A stretch of DNA of 64,000 nucleotides from an uncultured Porphyromonadaceae bacterium (GTDB lineage Bacteria > Bacteroidota > Bacteroidia > Bacteroidales > Barnesiellaceae): NCBI GenBank assembly GCA_900538555.1, contig UPYI01000012.1, positions 1-64,000 on the forward strand. Direction: 5' to 3'. The notes under the pieces are model-generated. The model was given only the letters and a program-made list of their open reading frames with translations, had not been told where the DNA came from and searched no databases. The first letter of the stretch is position 1, and the number at the start of each line of letters is the position of its first letter. The translations under genes were made by a program, and so were the position numbers. Positions 26,851 through 36,600 of the stretch are shown piece after piece.

Positions 26851-26926
26851 TATTTGTCGAGAAAGCCGGTCGCATTATCCATACGCTTTCGGTATTAGAT
26901 CCGGCACGCAGCTTTCTTTTCGAGAT

Positions 26927-28132
26927 TTATTTCCGAGCGTCGAGAATGGCTTTCGTATCGCTGGCGATCATATACTCTTCGTCGGTCGGTATCACTACCA
27001 CGCGAACCTTCGAATCGGGCGTGCTGATTTCGCACTCCGTGCCATGTATCGTATTGTTCAGCGCCTTGTCGATCTTCACGCCCATAAACGCCAACGGCTC
27101 GCAAACCGCTTCGCGCGTACAAGTCTGGTTCTCGCCTACACCGCCGGTGAATACGATCACATCTACACCGCCCATTGCCGCAGCATAAGCGCCGATGTAT
27201 TTCACGATGCGATACTCATACATATCCAACGCCAGTTTGGCACGCTCGTTACCGGCTGCGATTCCGGCTTCGATATCGCGCATGTCGGACGACAGCCCCG
27301 AGATACCGAGTACACCGCTCTTCTTATTCACCAAATTGGCAACGCCTTTGGCATCCAGATTCTCTTTCTCCATCAAGAAGGTCAGAACACCGGCATCTAC
27401 ATCGCCCGAACGGGTACCCATCATCAATCCTTCTACCGGAGTAAGTCCCATCGACGTATCGATCGACTTGCCGTTTTTCACTGCCGTGATCGAACCGCCG
27501 TTACCTATGTGGCAAGTGATCATACGCGTATTCTCATACGGCAGATTCAAAAATTCGCAAGCCCGGCGCGAAACGTAACGGTGGCTCGTTCCGTGGAATC
27601 CGTAACGACGGACACCGTATTTCGTATAGAGATCATAGGGCAAAGCATACATGAACGCCGACTGGGGCATCGTCTGGTGGAATGCCGTATCGAACACAGC
27701 TACCTGAGGTGCATTGGGCATCAACTCGGCGATAGCCTCGATACCAGCCATATTCACCGGATTGTGCAACGGAGCTACATCGTAGCACTCTTTCACTTTG
27801 GCGATCACCTCGTCGTCGATCAATACGCTTTGGTTGAATTTCTCGCCGCCGTGTACCACACGGTGACCTACGGCATCTATTTCGTCGAACGATTTGATAC
27901 AACCGTATTCAGCACTAGTCAGCACATTCAGAATGTTCTGGATTGCCGAACGATGTTCGGGCATATCTATTTCCAGAATTTTCTTCTCGCCGCCGGGCAA
28001 CGTGAATTTCAGGAACGAGTCTTTCAATCCGATTTTTTCCACACCGCCTTGTGCCAATATGGTTTTCGTCTCGATTTCGAACAATTTGTATTTTACGGAC
28101 GAGCTGCCGCAGTTCAATACCAATATTTTCAT
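26927..28132 (-). CDS. ackA: Acetate kinase
   Basis: Transfers phosphate from acetyl phosphate to ADP, yielding acetate and ATP; with Pta this is a main energy-conserving step in anaerobes. The 401-residue protein starts MKILVLNCGSSSVKYKLFE, the ASKHA phosphate-1 motif. It has AVGHRVVHGG, the catalytic region VFDTAFHQTMP, GFHGTSHRYVS, and HIGNGGSITAV. The length is normal. It lies 114 nt after pta on the same strand and is closed by a hairpin at 26806-26850. Confidence 0.98.
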   Translation of the reverse strand: MKILVLNCGSSSVKYKLFEIETKTILAQGGVEKIGLKDSFLKFTLPGGEKKILEIDMPEHRSAIQNILNVLTSAEYGCIKSFDEIDAVGHRVVHGGEKFNQSVLIDDEVIAKVKECYDVAPLHNPVNMAGIEAIAELMPNAPQVAVFDTAFHQTMPQSAFMYALPYDLYTKYGVRRYGFHGTSHRYVSRRACEFLNLPYENTRMITCHIGNGGSITAVKNGKSIDTSMGLTPVEGLMMGTRSGDVDAGVLTFLMEKENLDAKGVANLVNKKSGVLGISGLSSDMRDIEAGIAAGNERAKLALDMYEYRIVKYIGAYAAAMGGVDVIVFTGGVGENQTCTREAVCEPLAFMGVKIDKALNNTIHGTECEISTPDSKVRVVVIPTDEEYMIASDTKAILDARK

Positions 28133-28246
28133 GGTTACTTTATTTTAAACTTTTGGTTTTCAATAAACGCCTCGCCTCGGCATGTTCCATTCAATTTTCA
28201 TTAGATGGCTTCTGCACTCGGCTTGCAGTTTCTTTTAGAATTATGA

Positions 28247-29254
28247 TTATTTTTTCAAGCCGATAGCCTGATTACAAGTAATCGCTACCATCTTATACAC
28301 GTCATCGACCGAACATCCGCGCGACAAATCGTTCACCGGAGCGGCAATACCTTGCAGGATAGGACCTACTGCTTCCGCACCTGCCAGACGTTGTACGAGT
28401 TTGTATGCAATGTTACCTACTTCGAGGCTGGGGAATACCAATGTGTTGGCATGTCCGGCGATTTCACTGCCCGGAGCTTTGCTTTCGCCTACCGACGGTA
28501 CGATTGCCGCATCAGCCTGCAACTCGCCATCGATCTTCACCGTCGGATCCATCTCTTTCGCCAGACGGGTAGCCTCTACCACTTTGTCCACCATTTCGTG
28601 TTTTGCACTGCCCTTCGTCGAGAAACTGAGCATAGCCACACGCGGTTCGATAGCGGCAATATCGCGGGCGGTCTTTGCCGTCGAAACTGCGATCTGAGCC
28701 AGTTCGGGAGCCGTCGGATTCGGCAATACGGCACAATCGGCAAAGATCATAGTACCGTTTTCGCCATACGCTTTGTTGGGGATGAACATCAGGAACGCAC
28801 CGGACACCACGCTGATACCGGGAGCGGTTTTGATAACCTGGAATGCGGCACGAAGCACATTGCCGGTCGTATTGCGGGCACCAGCCACTTCACCGTCGGC
28901 ATCGCCGCTCTTGATCATCAGACAAGCTAAGAACAACGGATCTTCTGCCGTTTTGGCTGCCTGCTCGGGAGTCATGCCTTTGGCTTTACGCAATTCGTAG
29001 AGCAAGTTGGCATACTCGGCTTTTTTCTCGTGATTGGCAGGATCTACGATTTTAGCCTGACCGATATTCTTCAATCCGTGTTTTTCAGCCACTGCCATGA
29101 TCTCTTCGGGTTTTCCGATCAAGATAATGTCGGCAACTTTGTCTGCCAAAAGACGATCGGCAGCTTGTAAGGTACGTTCTTCCGTTCCTTCGGGAAGGAC
29201 AATGCGCTGTCTGTTTGCTTGGGCACGCGCAATAATTTCATCCATTAAACTCAT
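28247..29254 (-). CDS. pta: Phosphate acetyltransferase
   Basis: Converts acetyl-CoA and phosphate to acetyl phosphate, feeding AckA. The 335-residue protein is the short single-domain form, without the N-terminal DRTGG region of E. coli Pta. It starts MSLMDEIIARAQANRQRIVLPEG and contains SGDADGEVAGARNTTGNVLR and MLSFSTKGSAKHEMVDKV, typical family motifs. It is upstream of ackA in the same direction. Confidence 0.98.
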   Translation of the reverse strand: MSLMDEIIARAQANRQRIVLPEGTEERTLQAADRLLADKVADIILIGKPEEIMAVAEKHGLKNIGQAKIVDPANHEKKAEYANLLYELRKAKGMTPEQAAKTAEDPLFLACLMIKSGDADGEVAGARNTTGNVLRAAFQVIKTAPGISVVSGAFLMFIPNKAYGENGTMIFADCAVLPNPTAPELAQIAVSTAKTARDIAAIEPRVAMLSFSTKGSAKHEMVDKVVEATRLAKEMDPTVKIDGELQADAAIVPSVGESKAPGSEIAGHANTLVFPSLEVGNIAYKLVQRLAGAEAVGPILQGIAAPVNDLSRGCSVDDVYKMVAITCNQAIGLKK

Positions 29255-29661
29255 AGTCTGAACTTGATTAGATATTAAGATAATTATTTTACAGTTCTAT
29301 ATATCCGTCTTGCCGGCAAACGGACAAGATCGGCAGGAAACCTTCCCCGCCTCGATTGCACCGGACAACCGGCAACAGACGATTATTTTCTTTCGGACAA
29401 ACCGCACCGCATGCAACGTTCCTTCACACAAGACGGAACGACGTATCCGGTTCACAAGGTTATCTTTTTACAAAAATAGATAAAATTCGCCACATCGCAG
29501 GATGATTTATTGATAATTCTTTCGGTAAAAATCGCTTTTTTTGATCTATACTGCTGCAATTTGCCATTAGATGAAACGGGAAGGCATAGTCAAAAAATCC
29601 ACATAGATACGGAAGTTCCGGAAAGAGCCGTCCGGATGCCTCCGGCGGAAAAAGATATACG
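29255..29661. other. Intergenic region upstream of pta
   Basis: About 400 bases without a convincing gene. A single minus-strand -7 candidate TATTTTTG lies at 29471-29478 (plus-strand CAAAAATA), some 220 nt before pta, with no clear -33. The rest shows no RNA structure that I can support, although a long pta leader is possible. Confidence 0.35.
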
Positions 29662-29703
29662 AAAAGGGTTGCACCGAAACTTGCATTTCGACACAACCCT
29701 TTT
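29662..29703 (-). terminator. Conserved-family terminator hairpin, copy B
   Basis: Left arm AAAAGGGTTGCACCGAAA (29662-29679) and right arm TTTCGACACAACCCTTTT (29686-29703) around loop CTTGCA. It is 18 nt after the stop of the GGGtGRT gene. The stem sequence is shared with copies at 24581, 33443 and 56493. Confidence 0.8.
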
Positions 29704-29721
29704 GTATCTGTAATATCGGGA

Positions 29722-30723
29722 TTACTTGCTCAATGCAGTAGCCACATCGACAGCGACAGCTACGGTTGCTCCTACCATCGGGTTGTTACCCATTCCGAGG
29801 AAGCCCATCATCTCAACGTGAGCCGGTACGGAAGACGAACCTGCGAACTGAGCGTCGGAGTGCATACGTCCCATCGTATCGGTCATACCGTAAGAAGCCG
29901 GACCGGCAGCCATGTTATCGGGGTGCAATGTACGGCCCGTTCCACCTCCGGATGCTACGGAGAAGTATTTTTTACCCATTTCGGTACATTCTTTTTTGTA
30001 CGTACCGGCTACCGGGTGTTGGAAACGGGTGGGGTTCGTGGAGTTACCCGTAATAGATACATCCACACCTTCTTTGTGCATGATAGCTACACCTTCGCGA
30101 ACGTCGTTGGCACCGTAGCATTTCACTTTGGCACGCGGACCGTTCGAGTAAGCCACTTCGCGAACAACTTTCAATTCGCTGGTGAAATAATCGAATTCGG
30201 TTTGAACGTAAGTAAATCCGTTGATACGCGAAATGATTTGCGCAGCATCCTTACCCAGACCGTTGAGGATGCAACGGAGCGGTTCTTTACGTACTTTGTC
30301 GGCTTTGGCAGCAATCTTGATTGCACCTTCGGCAGCAGCGAACGATTCGTGACCGGCAAGGAATGCGAAACATTTGGTCTCTTCGCGGAGCAGACGGGCT
30401 GCCAGATTACCGTGACCCAGACCTACTTTACGGTCTTCTGCCACAGAACCGGGGATACAGAATGCCTGCAAACCGATACCGATAGCTTCGGCAGCGTCGG
30501 CAGCATTTTTGCAACCTTTCTTGATAGCGATTGCAGCACCTACTACATACGCCCATTTTGCGTTTTCGAAGCAGATAGGTTGAGTTTCTTCACAGGTTTT
30601 ATATGGATCAACGCCAATGCTGTCGCACAGTGCTTTGGCTTCGTCGATATCTTTGATACCGTTAGCGTTCAAAGCTGCATTGATTTTTTCGATACGACGA
30701 TCGTAACTTTCAAATAATGCCAT
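29722..30723 (-). CDS. GGGtGRT-family protein, function unknown
   Basis: A 333-residue cytosolic protein with the motif that names the family, GGGTGRT, at residues 259-265, followed by LHPDNMAAGPASYGM. It has nine cysteines by my count (33, 44, 51, 71, 89, 118, 151, 202, 246), many for a cytosolic protein, and glycine-rich helices near both ends. The family is found mostly in anaerobes and has no assigned reaction that I know of. It follows the NifU-like scaffold gene by 84 nt and is ended by terminator copy B. Together with the cysteine content, this suggests an Fe-S-dependent protein, which is inference. Confidence 0.88.
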   Translation of the reverse strand: MALFESYDRRIEKINAALNANGIKDIDEAKALCDSIGVDPYKTCEETQPICFENAKWAYVVGAAIAIKKGCKNAADAAEAIGIGLQAFCIPGSVAEDRKVGLGHGNLAARLLREETKCFAFLAGHESFAAAEGAIKIAAKADKVRKEPLRCILNGLGKDAAQIISRINGFTYVQTEFDYFTSELKVVREVAYSNGPRAKVKCYGANDVREGVAIMHKEGVDVSITGNSTNPTRFQHPVAGTYKKECTEMGKKYFSVASGGGTGRTLHPDNMAAGPASYGMTDTMGRMHSDAQFAGSSSVPAHVEMMGFLGMGNNPMVGATVAVAVDVATALSK

Positions 30724-30807
30724 AATTGTTTTTGAGTTTAAGACTCGGAGACACGGTACAACGACCGCATACAGTACACGACCAACGCCTCCGAATGGTT
30801 TTGTTAA

Positions 30808-31509
30808 TTATTCGTGACGAGGGTCAATATATTTTACTGCGCCAGCCTCTGCCGTAAAGCGACCGTATGTACCGGTTACTTTCTTCAAAGCCTCATTTGC
30901 ATCTGTTCCTTTCTTGATTTCGTCCATAAATTTGCCCATGTGAACAAATTCATATCCGCAGATCTCATCGTTTTCGTCGAGTGCCAGAGTCTTGATATAG
31001 CCTTCTGCCATTTCGAGGTAACGGGGACCTTTTGCCAACGTACCGTAGAGCGTACCCACCTGGCTGCGGAGACCTTTACCCAAGTCTTCCAGACCTGCAC
31101 CGATCGGCAGACCGCCTTCGGAGAATGCAGATTGCGTACGACCGTAAACGATTTGAAGGAAGAGTTCGCGCATAGCCGTGTTGATAGCGTCGCATACCAA
31201 GTCGGTGTTCAAGGCTTCGAGAATCGTCTTGCCCGGGAGGATTTCAGATGCCATAGCAGCCGAGTGAGTCATACCGGAGCAACCGATCGTTTCGACAAGA
31301 GCCTCTTGAATCACACCGTCTTTCACATTCAAAGTCAGTTTACATGCACCTTGTTGAGGAGCACACCAACCGATACCGTGAGTCAAACCCGAGATATCAA
31401 TCACTTCTTTGGCTTTTACCCATTTTCCCTCTTCGGGGATAGGAGCCGGACCGTGATTAGGTCCTTTTTTTACAACACACATGTGTTCTACTTCGTGTGA
31501 ATAAATCAT
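30808..31509 (-). CDS. NifU-like iron-sulfur cluster scaffold
   Basis: A 233-residue protein with an IscU/NifU-N-like core. Candidate cluster cysteines are C49 and C56 (WCAPQQGACKL), C77 (ETIGCSGMTH) and C106 (DLVCDAIN). These broadly follow the three-cysteine IscU pattern but with an extra Cys pair. The C-terminal half (GAGLEDLGKGLRSQVG onward) is helical and not part of canonical IscU. No iscS or suf gene is nearby. The gene directly downstream is the GGGtGRT protein, and the promoter at 31561-31568 probably serves both. It could be a dedicated cluster donor to that partner. Confidence 0.85.
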   Translation of the reverse strand: MIYSHEVEHMCVVKKGPNHGPAPIPEEGKWVKAKEVIDISGLTHGIGWCAPQQGACKLTLNVKDGVIQEALVETIGCSGMTHSAAMASEILPGKTILEALNTDLVCDAINTAMRELFLQIVYGRTQSAFSEGGLPIGAGLEDLGKGLRSQVGTLYGTLAKGPRYLEMAEGYIKTLALDENDEICGYEFVHMGKFMDEIKKGTDANEALKKVTGTYGRFTAEAGAVKYIDPRHE

Positions 31510-31560
31510 AATTCGCTCTTTTTATTTTATAGTGAATATTAAAGCCTTTTTTAGACGGCG

Positions 31561-31568
31561 CAAAGGTA
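31561..31568 (-). promoter_or_regulatory. -7 element of the NifU-like/GGGtGRT pair
   Basis: The plus-strand CAAAGGTA reads TACCTTTG on the minus strand, 51 nt upstream of the NifU-like start codon. Confidence 0.6.
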
Positions 31569-31703
31569 CGCATTTCTTTACTTTTTCACAAGAACTCAAC
31601 TGGGGAAAATTCGGGAAGTCTGCCGATAATCAAACGGTAAAAGCTTTTCGCTCCGAACAATATGTTTTTCGGGATTCGATGACTGAATCTGAAAAAAAAT
31701 AGT

Positions 31704-31711
31704 TACTTTTG
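31704..31711 (+). promoter_or_regulatory. -7 element of pfp
   Basis: TACTTTTG matches TAnnTTTG, 36 nt before the ATG at 31748. An A-rich stretch precedes it; a -33 TTTG is not evident. Confidence 0.6.
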
Positions 31712-31747
31712 CGGCTCAATTATATTCAGTAAACAAACTCATTGATC

Positions 31748-33391
31748 ATGAAAAAAAGTGCTTTGCAAACCGCGCGCGCTGCTTACCGGCCCAAGTTGCC
31801 CGAAGCATTGACCGGAAATGTAAAAATTGAAGAGGGCGCACCGACTCAATCGGTTGCCGACCAGGCAGAAATTGCGAAACTGTTCCCCAACACGTACGGA
31901 ATGCCCGTTTTGAAATTCGTTCCGTGCGAAGAAAAGAAATCATATCCCGCCATCAATGTAGGTGTAATCCTCTCCGGAGGACAAGCTCCCGGCGGACATA
32001 ACGTAATTTCCGGTCTGTTCGACGGTCTGAAAAAAATGAATCCCGACAGCCGTCTGTTCGGATTCCTGCTGGGTCCCGGCGGTTTGATCGACCATAAATA
32101 CATCGAGCTGACTTCCGACATCATCGACAACTACCGCAATACGGGCGGTTTCGACATTATCGGTTCGGGGCGTACCAAATTGGAGAAAAAAGAACAATTC
32201 GACAAAGGTCTGGAAATCGCCAAGAAACTGGATCTGAAAGCAATCGTCATCATCGGCGGCGACGACTCCAACACCAATGCCTGCGTATTGGCTGAATACT
32301 ACAAACAGATCAACGCCGGTGTACAGGTGATCGGCTGTCCGAAAACTATCGACGGCGACTTGAAAAACGAAATGATCGAAACTTCGTTCGGCTTCGATAC
32401 CGCTTGTAAAGTTTATTCCGAAGTGATCGGCAATATCCAACGCGACTGCAACTCGGCTCAAAAATACTGGCACTTCATCAAACTGATGGGCCGTTCGGCT
32501 TCGCACATCGCCCTCGAATGCGCTCTGCAAACGCAACCGAACATCTGTCTGATCTCGGAAGAAGTGGAAGCGAAAAAAATGACGCTCGACGACATCGTGA
32601 ACGAAATCGCCGACATCGTTGCCGCCCGTGCCGCAGAAGGCCACAACTTCGGTACGGTATTGATTCCCGAAGGCCTCATCGAATTCATTCCGGCTATGAA
32701 GAACCTCATTGCCGAACTGAACGACTATCTGGCAAGCAACGGTGCAGAATTTGCCATGATCAAGAAATCGGAACAACGCAACTATATCATCAACCACCTC
32801 TCTGCCGAAAACGCAGCGATCTACGCCAGCCTGCCCGAAGGTGTTGCCCGTCAGCTTACGCTCGACCGCGACCCCCACGGAAACGTACAGGTATCGCTCA
32901 TCGAAACGGAGAAATTGCTCGGTGAAATGGTAGGACGCCGTTTGGCAGCCATGAAAGAAGAAGGCAAGTTTGTCGGCAAATTCGCTACACAATACCACTT
33001 CTTCGGATACGAAGGACGTTGCGCCGCTCCGTCCAACTTCGATGCAGACTATTGCTACTCGCTCGGTTACACGGCATCCATGCTTATCGGCGAAGGCAAA
33101 ACCGGTTATATGGCATCGGTTCGCAACACGACAAAACCGGCAAGCAAATGGATCGCCGGCGGTGTACCTGTAACCATGATGATGAACATGGAGCGTCGTC
33201 ACGGAGAAATGAAACCCGTTATCCAAAAAGCTTTGGTACGTCTCGATGGCGCGCCGTTCAAATACTTCGCCAGCAAACGCGGCACATGGGCTATGAACAC
33301 GTGCTATGTTTATCCGGGTCCGATCCAATATTTCGGTCCGACGGAAGTATGCGACCAGCCTACGAAAACGCTCGAACTCGAACAAGAGTAA
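31748..33391 (+). CDS. pfp: Diphosphate-fructose-6-phosphate 1-phosphotransferase
   Basis: Phosphorylates fructose 6-phosphate with pyrophosphate in a reversible glycolytic step. The start MKKSALQTARAAYRPKLPE gives 547 residues, matching the long PfpB type of Bacteroidetes and plants. Key features are GGQAPGGHNVISG for PPi binding, and IIGGDDSNTNACVLAEYY, where Asp replaces the Gly found in ATP-dependent enzymes (GGDGS) and marks PPi use. It also has PKTIDGDLKN with the catalytic Asp, and MGRSASHIALECALQ. It is monocistronic with a promoter at 31704 and a terminator at 33443. Confidence 0.97.
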   Translation: MKKSALQTARAAYRPKLPEALTGNVKIEEGAPTQSVADQAEIAKLFPNTYGMPVLKFVPCEEKKSYPAINVGVILSGGQAPGGHNVISGLFDGLKKMNPDSRLFGFLLGPGGLIDHKYIELTSDIIDNYRNTGGFDIIGSGRTKLEKKEQFDKGLEIAKKLDLKAIVIIGGDDSNTNACVLAEYYKQINAGVQVIGCPKTIDGDLKNEMIETSFGFDTACKVYSEVIGNIQRDCNSAQKYWHFIKLMGRSASHIALECALQTQPNICLISEEVEAKKMTLDDIVNEIADIVAARAAEGHNFGTVLIPEGLIEFIPAMKNLIAELNDYLASNGAEFAMIKKSEQRNYIINHLSAENAAIYASLPEGVARQLTLDRDPHGNVQVSLIETEKLLGEMVGRRLAAMKEEGKFVGKFATQYHFFGYEGRCAAPSNFDADYCYSLGYTASMLIGEGKTGYMASVRNTTKPASKWIAGGVPVTMMMNMERRHGEMKPVIQKALVRLDGAPFKYFASKRGTWAMNTCYVYPGPIQYFGPTEVCDQPTKTLELEQE

Positions 33392-33442
33392 TTATACATC
33401 TATTATTTAATTAAAAAAGCCTGCAATCGCAGCTTGCAAAAG

Positions 33443-33484
33443 AAAGGGGTTGTGCCGGAATGAAATCCGATGCAACCCCTTTTA
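33443..33484. terminator. Conserved-family terminator hairpin, copy C
   Basis: Left arm AAAGGGGTTGTGCCGGA (33443-33459) and right arm TCCGATGCAACCCCTTTT (to 33483), between convergent pfp and the sensor gene. It has the same stem family as copies at 24581, 29662 and 56493. The remaining gap to 33626 holds nothing I can support. Confidence 0.8.
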
Positions 33485-33626
33485 GTATGTCAAAACAAAT
33501 AAGATACAAAACTTGAAGATAAGAGCGACAGATACTTGCCGACGTAAACGGCTTAGCCCATCCGATGACAGCAAAGCGGACATTCCGGCACACCGCTTTC
33601 TGTTCCCCGTTGCCCGGCTCCGCACA

Positions 33627-36600
33627 TTATCTGAACCAAGAACCCGGCTCATTCTCCCCGCCGATCTGCTGCATTCCGGTCTGTTGCATCCGATACTCTT
33701 TCGGGGGACAATGATATACTTTGGCAAATACCCGGTAGAAATAAGCTTTGTTGTGGAACCCGCAATCGACCATGATCTCCTGCACGGTTTTGTTGGTAGT
33801 ACGCAGCATCCGTTCCGCTTCCTGCAAACGGTAGTTGCGGATAAAGTCGGCAGGCGTACGGTCGGTCAGCGTCTTGATCTTGCGATAGAGCTGCACACGG
33901 CTGATCGACAGATCGGCAGAAAGGGCATCCTGATTATACTCTTCGTTGTCGAGGTTCTGCGACAATAGCGACAAGATTTTATCCATCAGTTCCTTGTCCA
34001 TCTTGTCAATCAATTTTCCATTGAACTGCTCGGCATAAACCAGCGGCGACTCCATGTAGTTGCGGATCGCCTCCTGATTACCCAATATGCGATTGACCAC
34101 CGCCGACAAATGACCGGGATGGAACGGTTTCCCGATATACATATCCGCACCGTGTTCGATACCCTCGATCTGATTTTCCACCGACGATTTCGACGAAAGC
34201 AATATCACCGGAATATGTTTGGTGCGCACATCGTCCTTCACCTTTTGCAGGAACGTGAACCCGTCCATTACCGGCATCACCACATCGCACAATATCAAAT
34301 CGGGCATCACCCGCTTCATCTCTTCCAATGCCTGCTGCCCGTCGCCCGCCTCAACGAATGCATACCGCTCGCCCAATGCACCGATGATAAACTGCCGTAT
34401 CTCGGGTTGGTCGTCGATCACCAATATCGTCTTCATATCCTTCTCCGACACATACTCTTTGGGCAACTCGGGCAATGCCGCGATAATTTCGCCGATAGCC
34501 GGCTGCACAGGAGCTTCCGCCACATTGTCCGCCGAAATCAATACGGTAAACGACGTATATTCATCGACCTTGCTATCGACCGAAATCGTACCGTTGAGCA
34601 AACGCACCAGATTCTGGCACATCGCCAGTCCAATACCGTTACGGGTGTAAACACCCTGCGACAGTTTCGATTCGAAATTGTCCAACACCCTGAAACGGTT
34701 GAATACCGTCTGCAACATTTCGGGCGCGATACCGGGGCCGCTGTTCGTACAGCGGAACATCAGCTGCCCGTCTTCCGCCAGTCCCAACACGACATTTACC
34801 GTACCGTTTGCAGGCGTATATTTGAACGCATTGGAAAGCAGGTTGAAAATCACTTTTTCAAAGGCATCGCGGTCGAGCACCCATGCCGGTACGCTTTTAT
34901 CGAGATCGAGCGACAGACGGATTTTTTTCTCCTCCGCCACTTCCAGAAAACTGTCGGAAGTATATTTGATCAACTCCTGCACATCCACCGATTCGAAATG
35001 CAAAGTCAGGTGTCCGGTCTCCGCCTTGCGGAACTCCATCAGTTGTTGTATCTGCTGCTGCATCCGCTCGGCATTGCGCTTGATGATATTCAACAGCTCC
35101 CGTGACTTTCCATCCAGTTTGGCATCGTTTATCAACCGTTCGCACGGACCGTAAATCAATGTGATCGAATTGGAGAACTCGTGTGCGATATTCGTAAAGA
35201 AACGCAACTTCGCCTGATGGATCTCCTCTTTCTTTTCCACCTCCAACCGTTCCATTTCCCGGTTATGAAGTGCCGCCATCCGGTAACGCTGTATCCACAC
35301 GAACAAAAACGAAATACCCAGTACCAGCAGCAGATAGATGACAAAAGCCGTACGGGTAGCCCACCACGGCGATGCTACGGTAAATTGGAACAAGAACGCA
35401 TCTTCCGTCCACTGATTGTCGCGGTTGGTATAGGACACATGCAGGGTATAATGCCCCGAAGCCAGATTCGACAAAATCACATCCCGTCCGTTGCCTATCG
35501 AAATCCACTCGCCCGTATCGTCATCGTTTTCACGCAGCAGTTTATATGCCAGCTTGCATTTGTCGTTGGCGACATAATCCAATATCGAGAAATGGAATCC
35601 GATCGAGTGGCTTCTGTAATCGATCTCCGGTTCGAACACCGCATTCCGGGGCAGTTCCTGCATCTCGTTGTCGATACGGAACGACGACAGATAGAGCGGA
35701 GGATTATAATCGCTCAGACCGATCTGCGACGGGCGGAACACATTGAAGCCGTTCACCCCGCCGAAATAGAGTTCCTGTCCGTCGGAAACCGATAACGCCG
35801 CACCGTCCGAGAACTCATTGTCCTGCAAGCCGTCGCTATAAAAATAATGTACAAACGTTTCGTGCTGTACGTCCATTCGGGACAGCCCCTTGTTCGTACT
35901 CACCCATATATACCCTTCGGCATCTTCGAGTATGGCGTGTATATTACTGTTTGCCAACCCATTGCTTTCCGTATAATGTTTAAATACCGGGGCATTCACA
36001 TCTTCCAGACAATTCAAGCCCGCCGAAGTACCTACCCACAACCGGTCTTTACGGTCTACATACAGGCAAATCACATCGTTGCTGCAAATTTCCGAAGCCG
36101 ATACGCCCGAGTCGTATCCGGTAAACGATCCGGTACGCAGATCGAGACGGTTCAGACCTCCGCCCCGTGTCGTCACCCACAACGTCGAATCGCCCTGCAT
36201 CACCATATCGTAAATGACATTGCCCTTAATGCCGCCCGGCTCGCCCATAAAACGATAGTTCACCAACGATGTTACCCGATACTCCCCGGCATAACGGCGG
36301 TCGAAATGCAGGCGGAACAGTCCGTTTCCTCCGGTCGCTAACCACAAGGTCGAATCGTTCGACTGCAAAATGCCGTATATCGACTCGATCTGCGAAAGAT
36401 CGAATTCGGAGGAAGCAAGCGTCCGTATCGCCTGCCGTCCCGCATCGTAATAATTCACCCCGCGGCCGTCGGTTCCGATCCAGAAATCGCCGTTCCGTCC
36501 CGGAGCAATCGCAAATACCGAATTGTTCAGCAAACCGTCCGCCCGGGTATATTTCCGCGAATTTTGCAACGTCGAGCCTAAATAGGTAACCGAAACCAGC

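Noticed and set aside
31940..33385. A 481-codon open frame antisense to pfp
   Set aside because: The pfp frame carries GGDDSN and other catalytic motifs. The antisense translation is unlike any protein I know and has no promoter.
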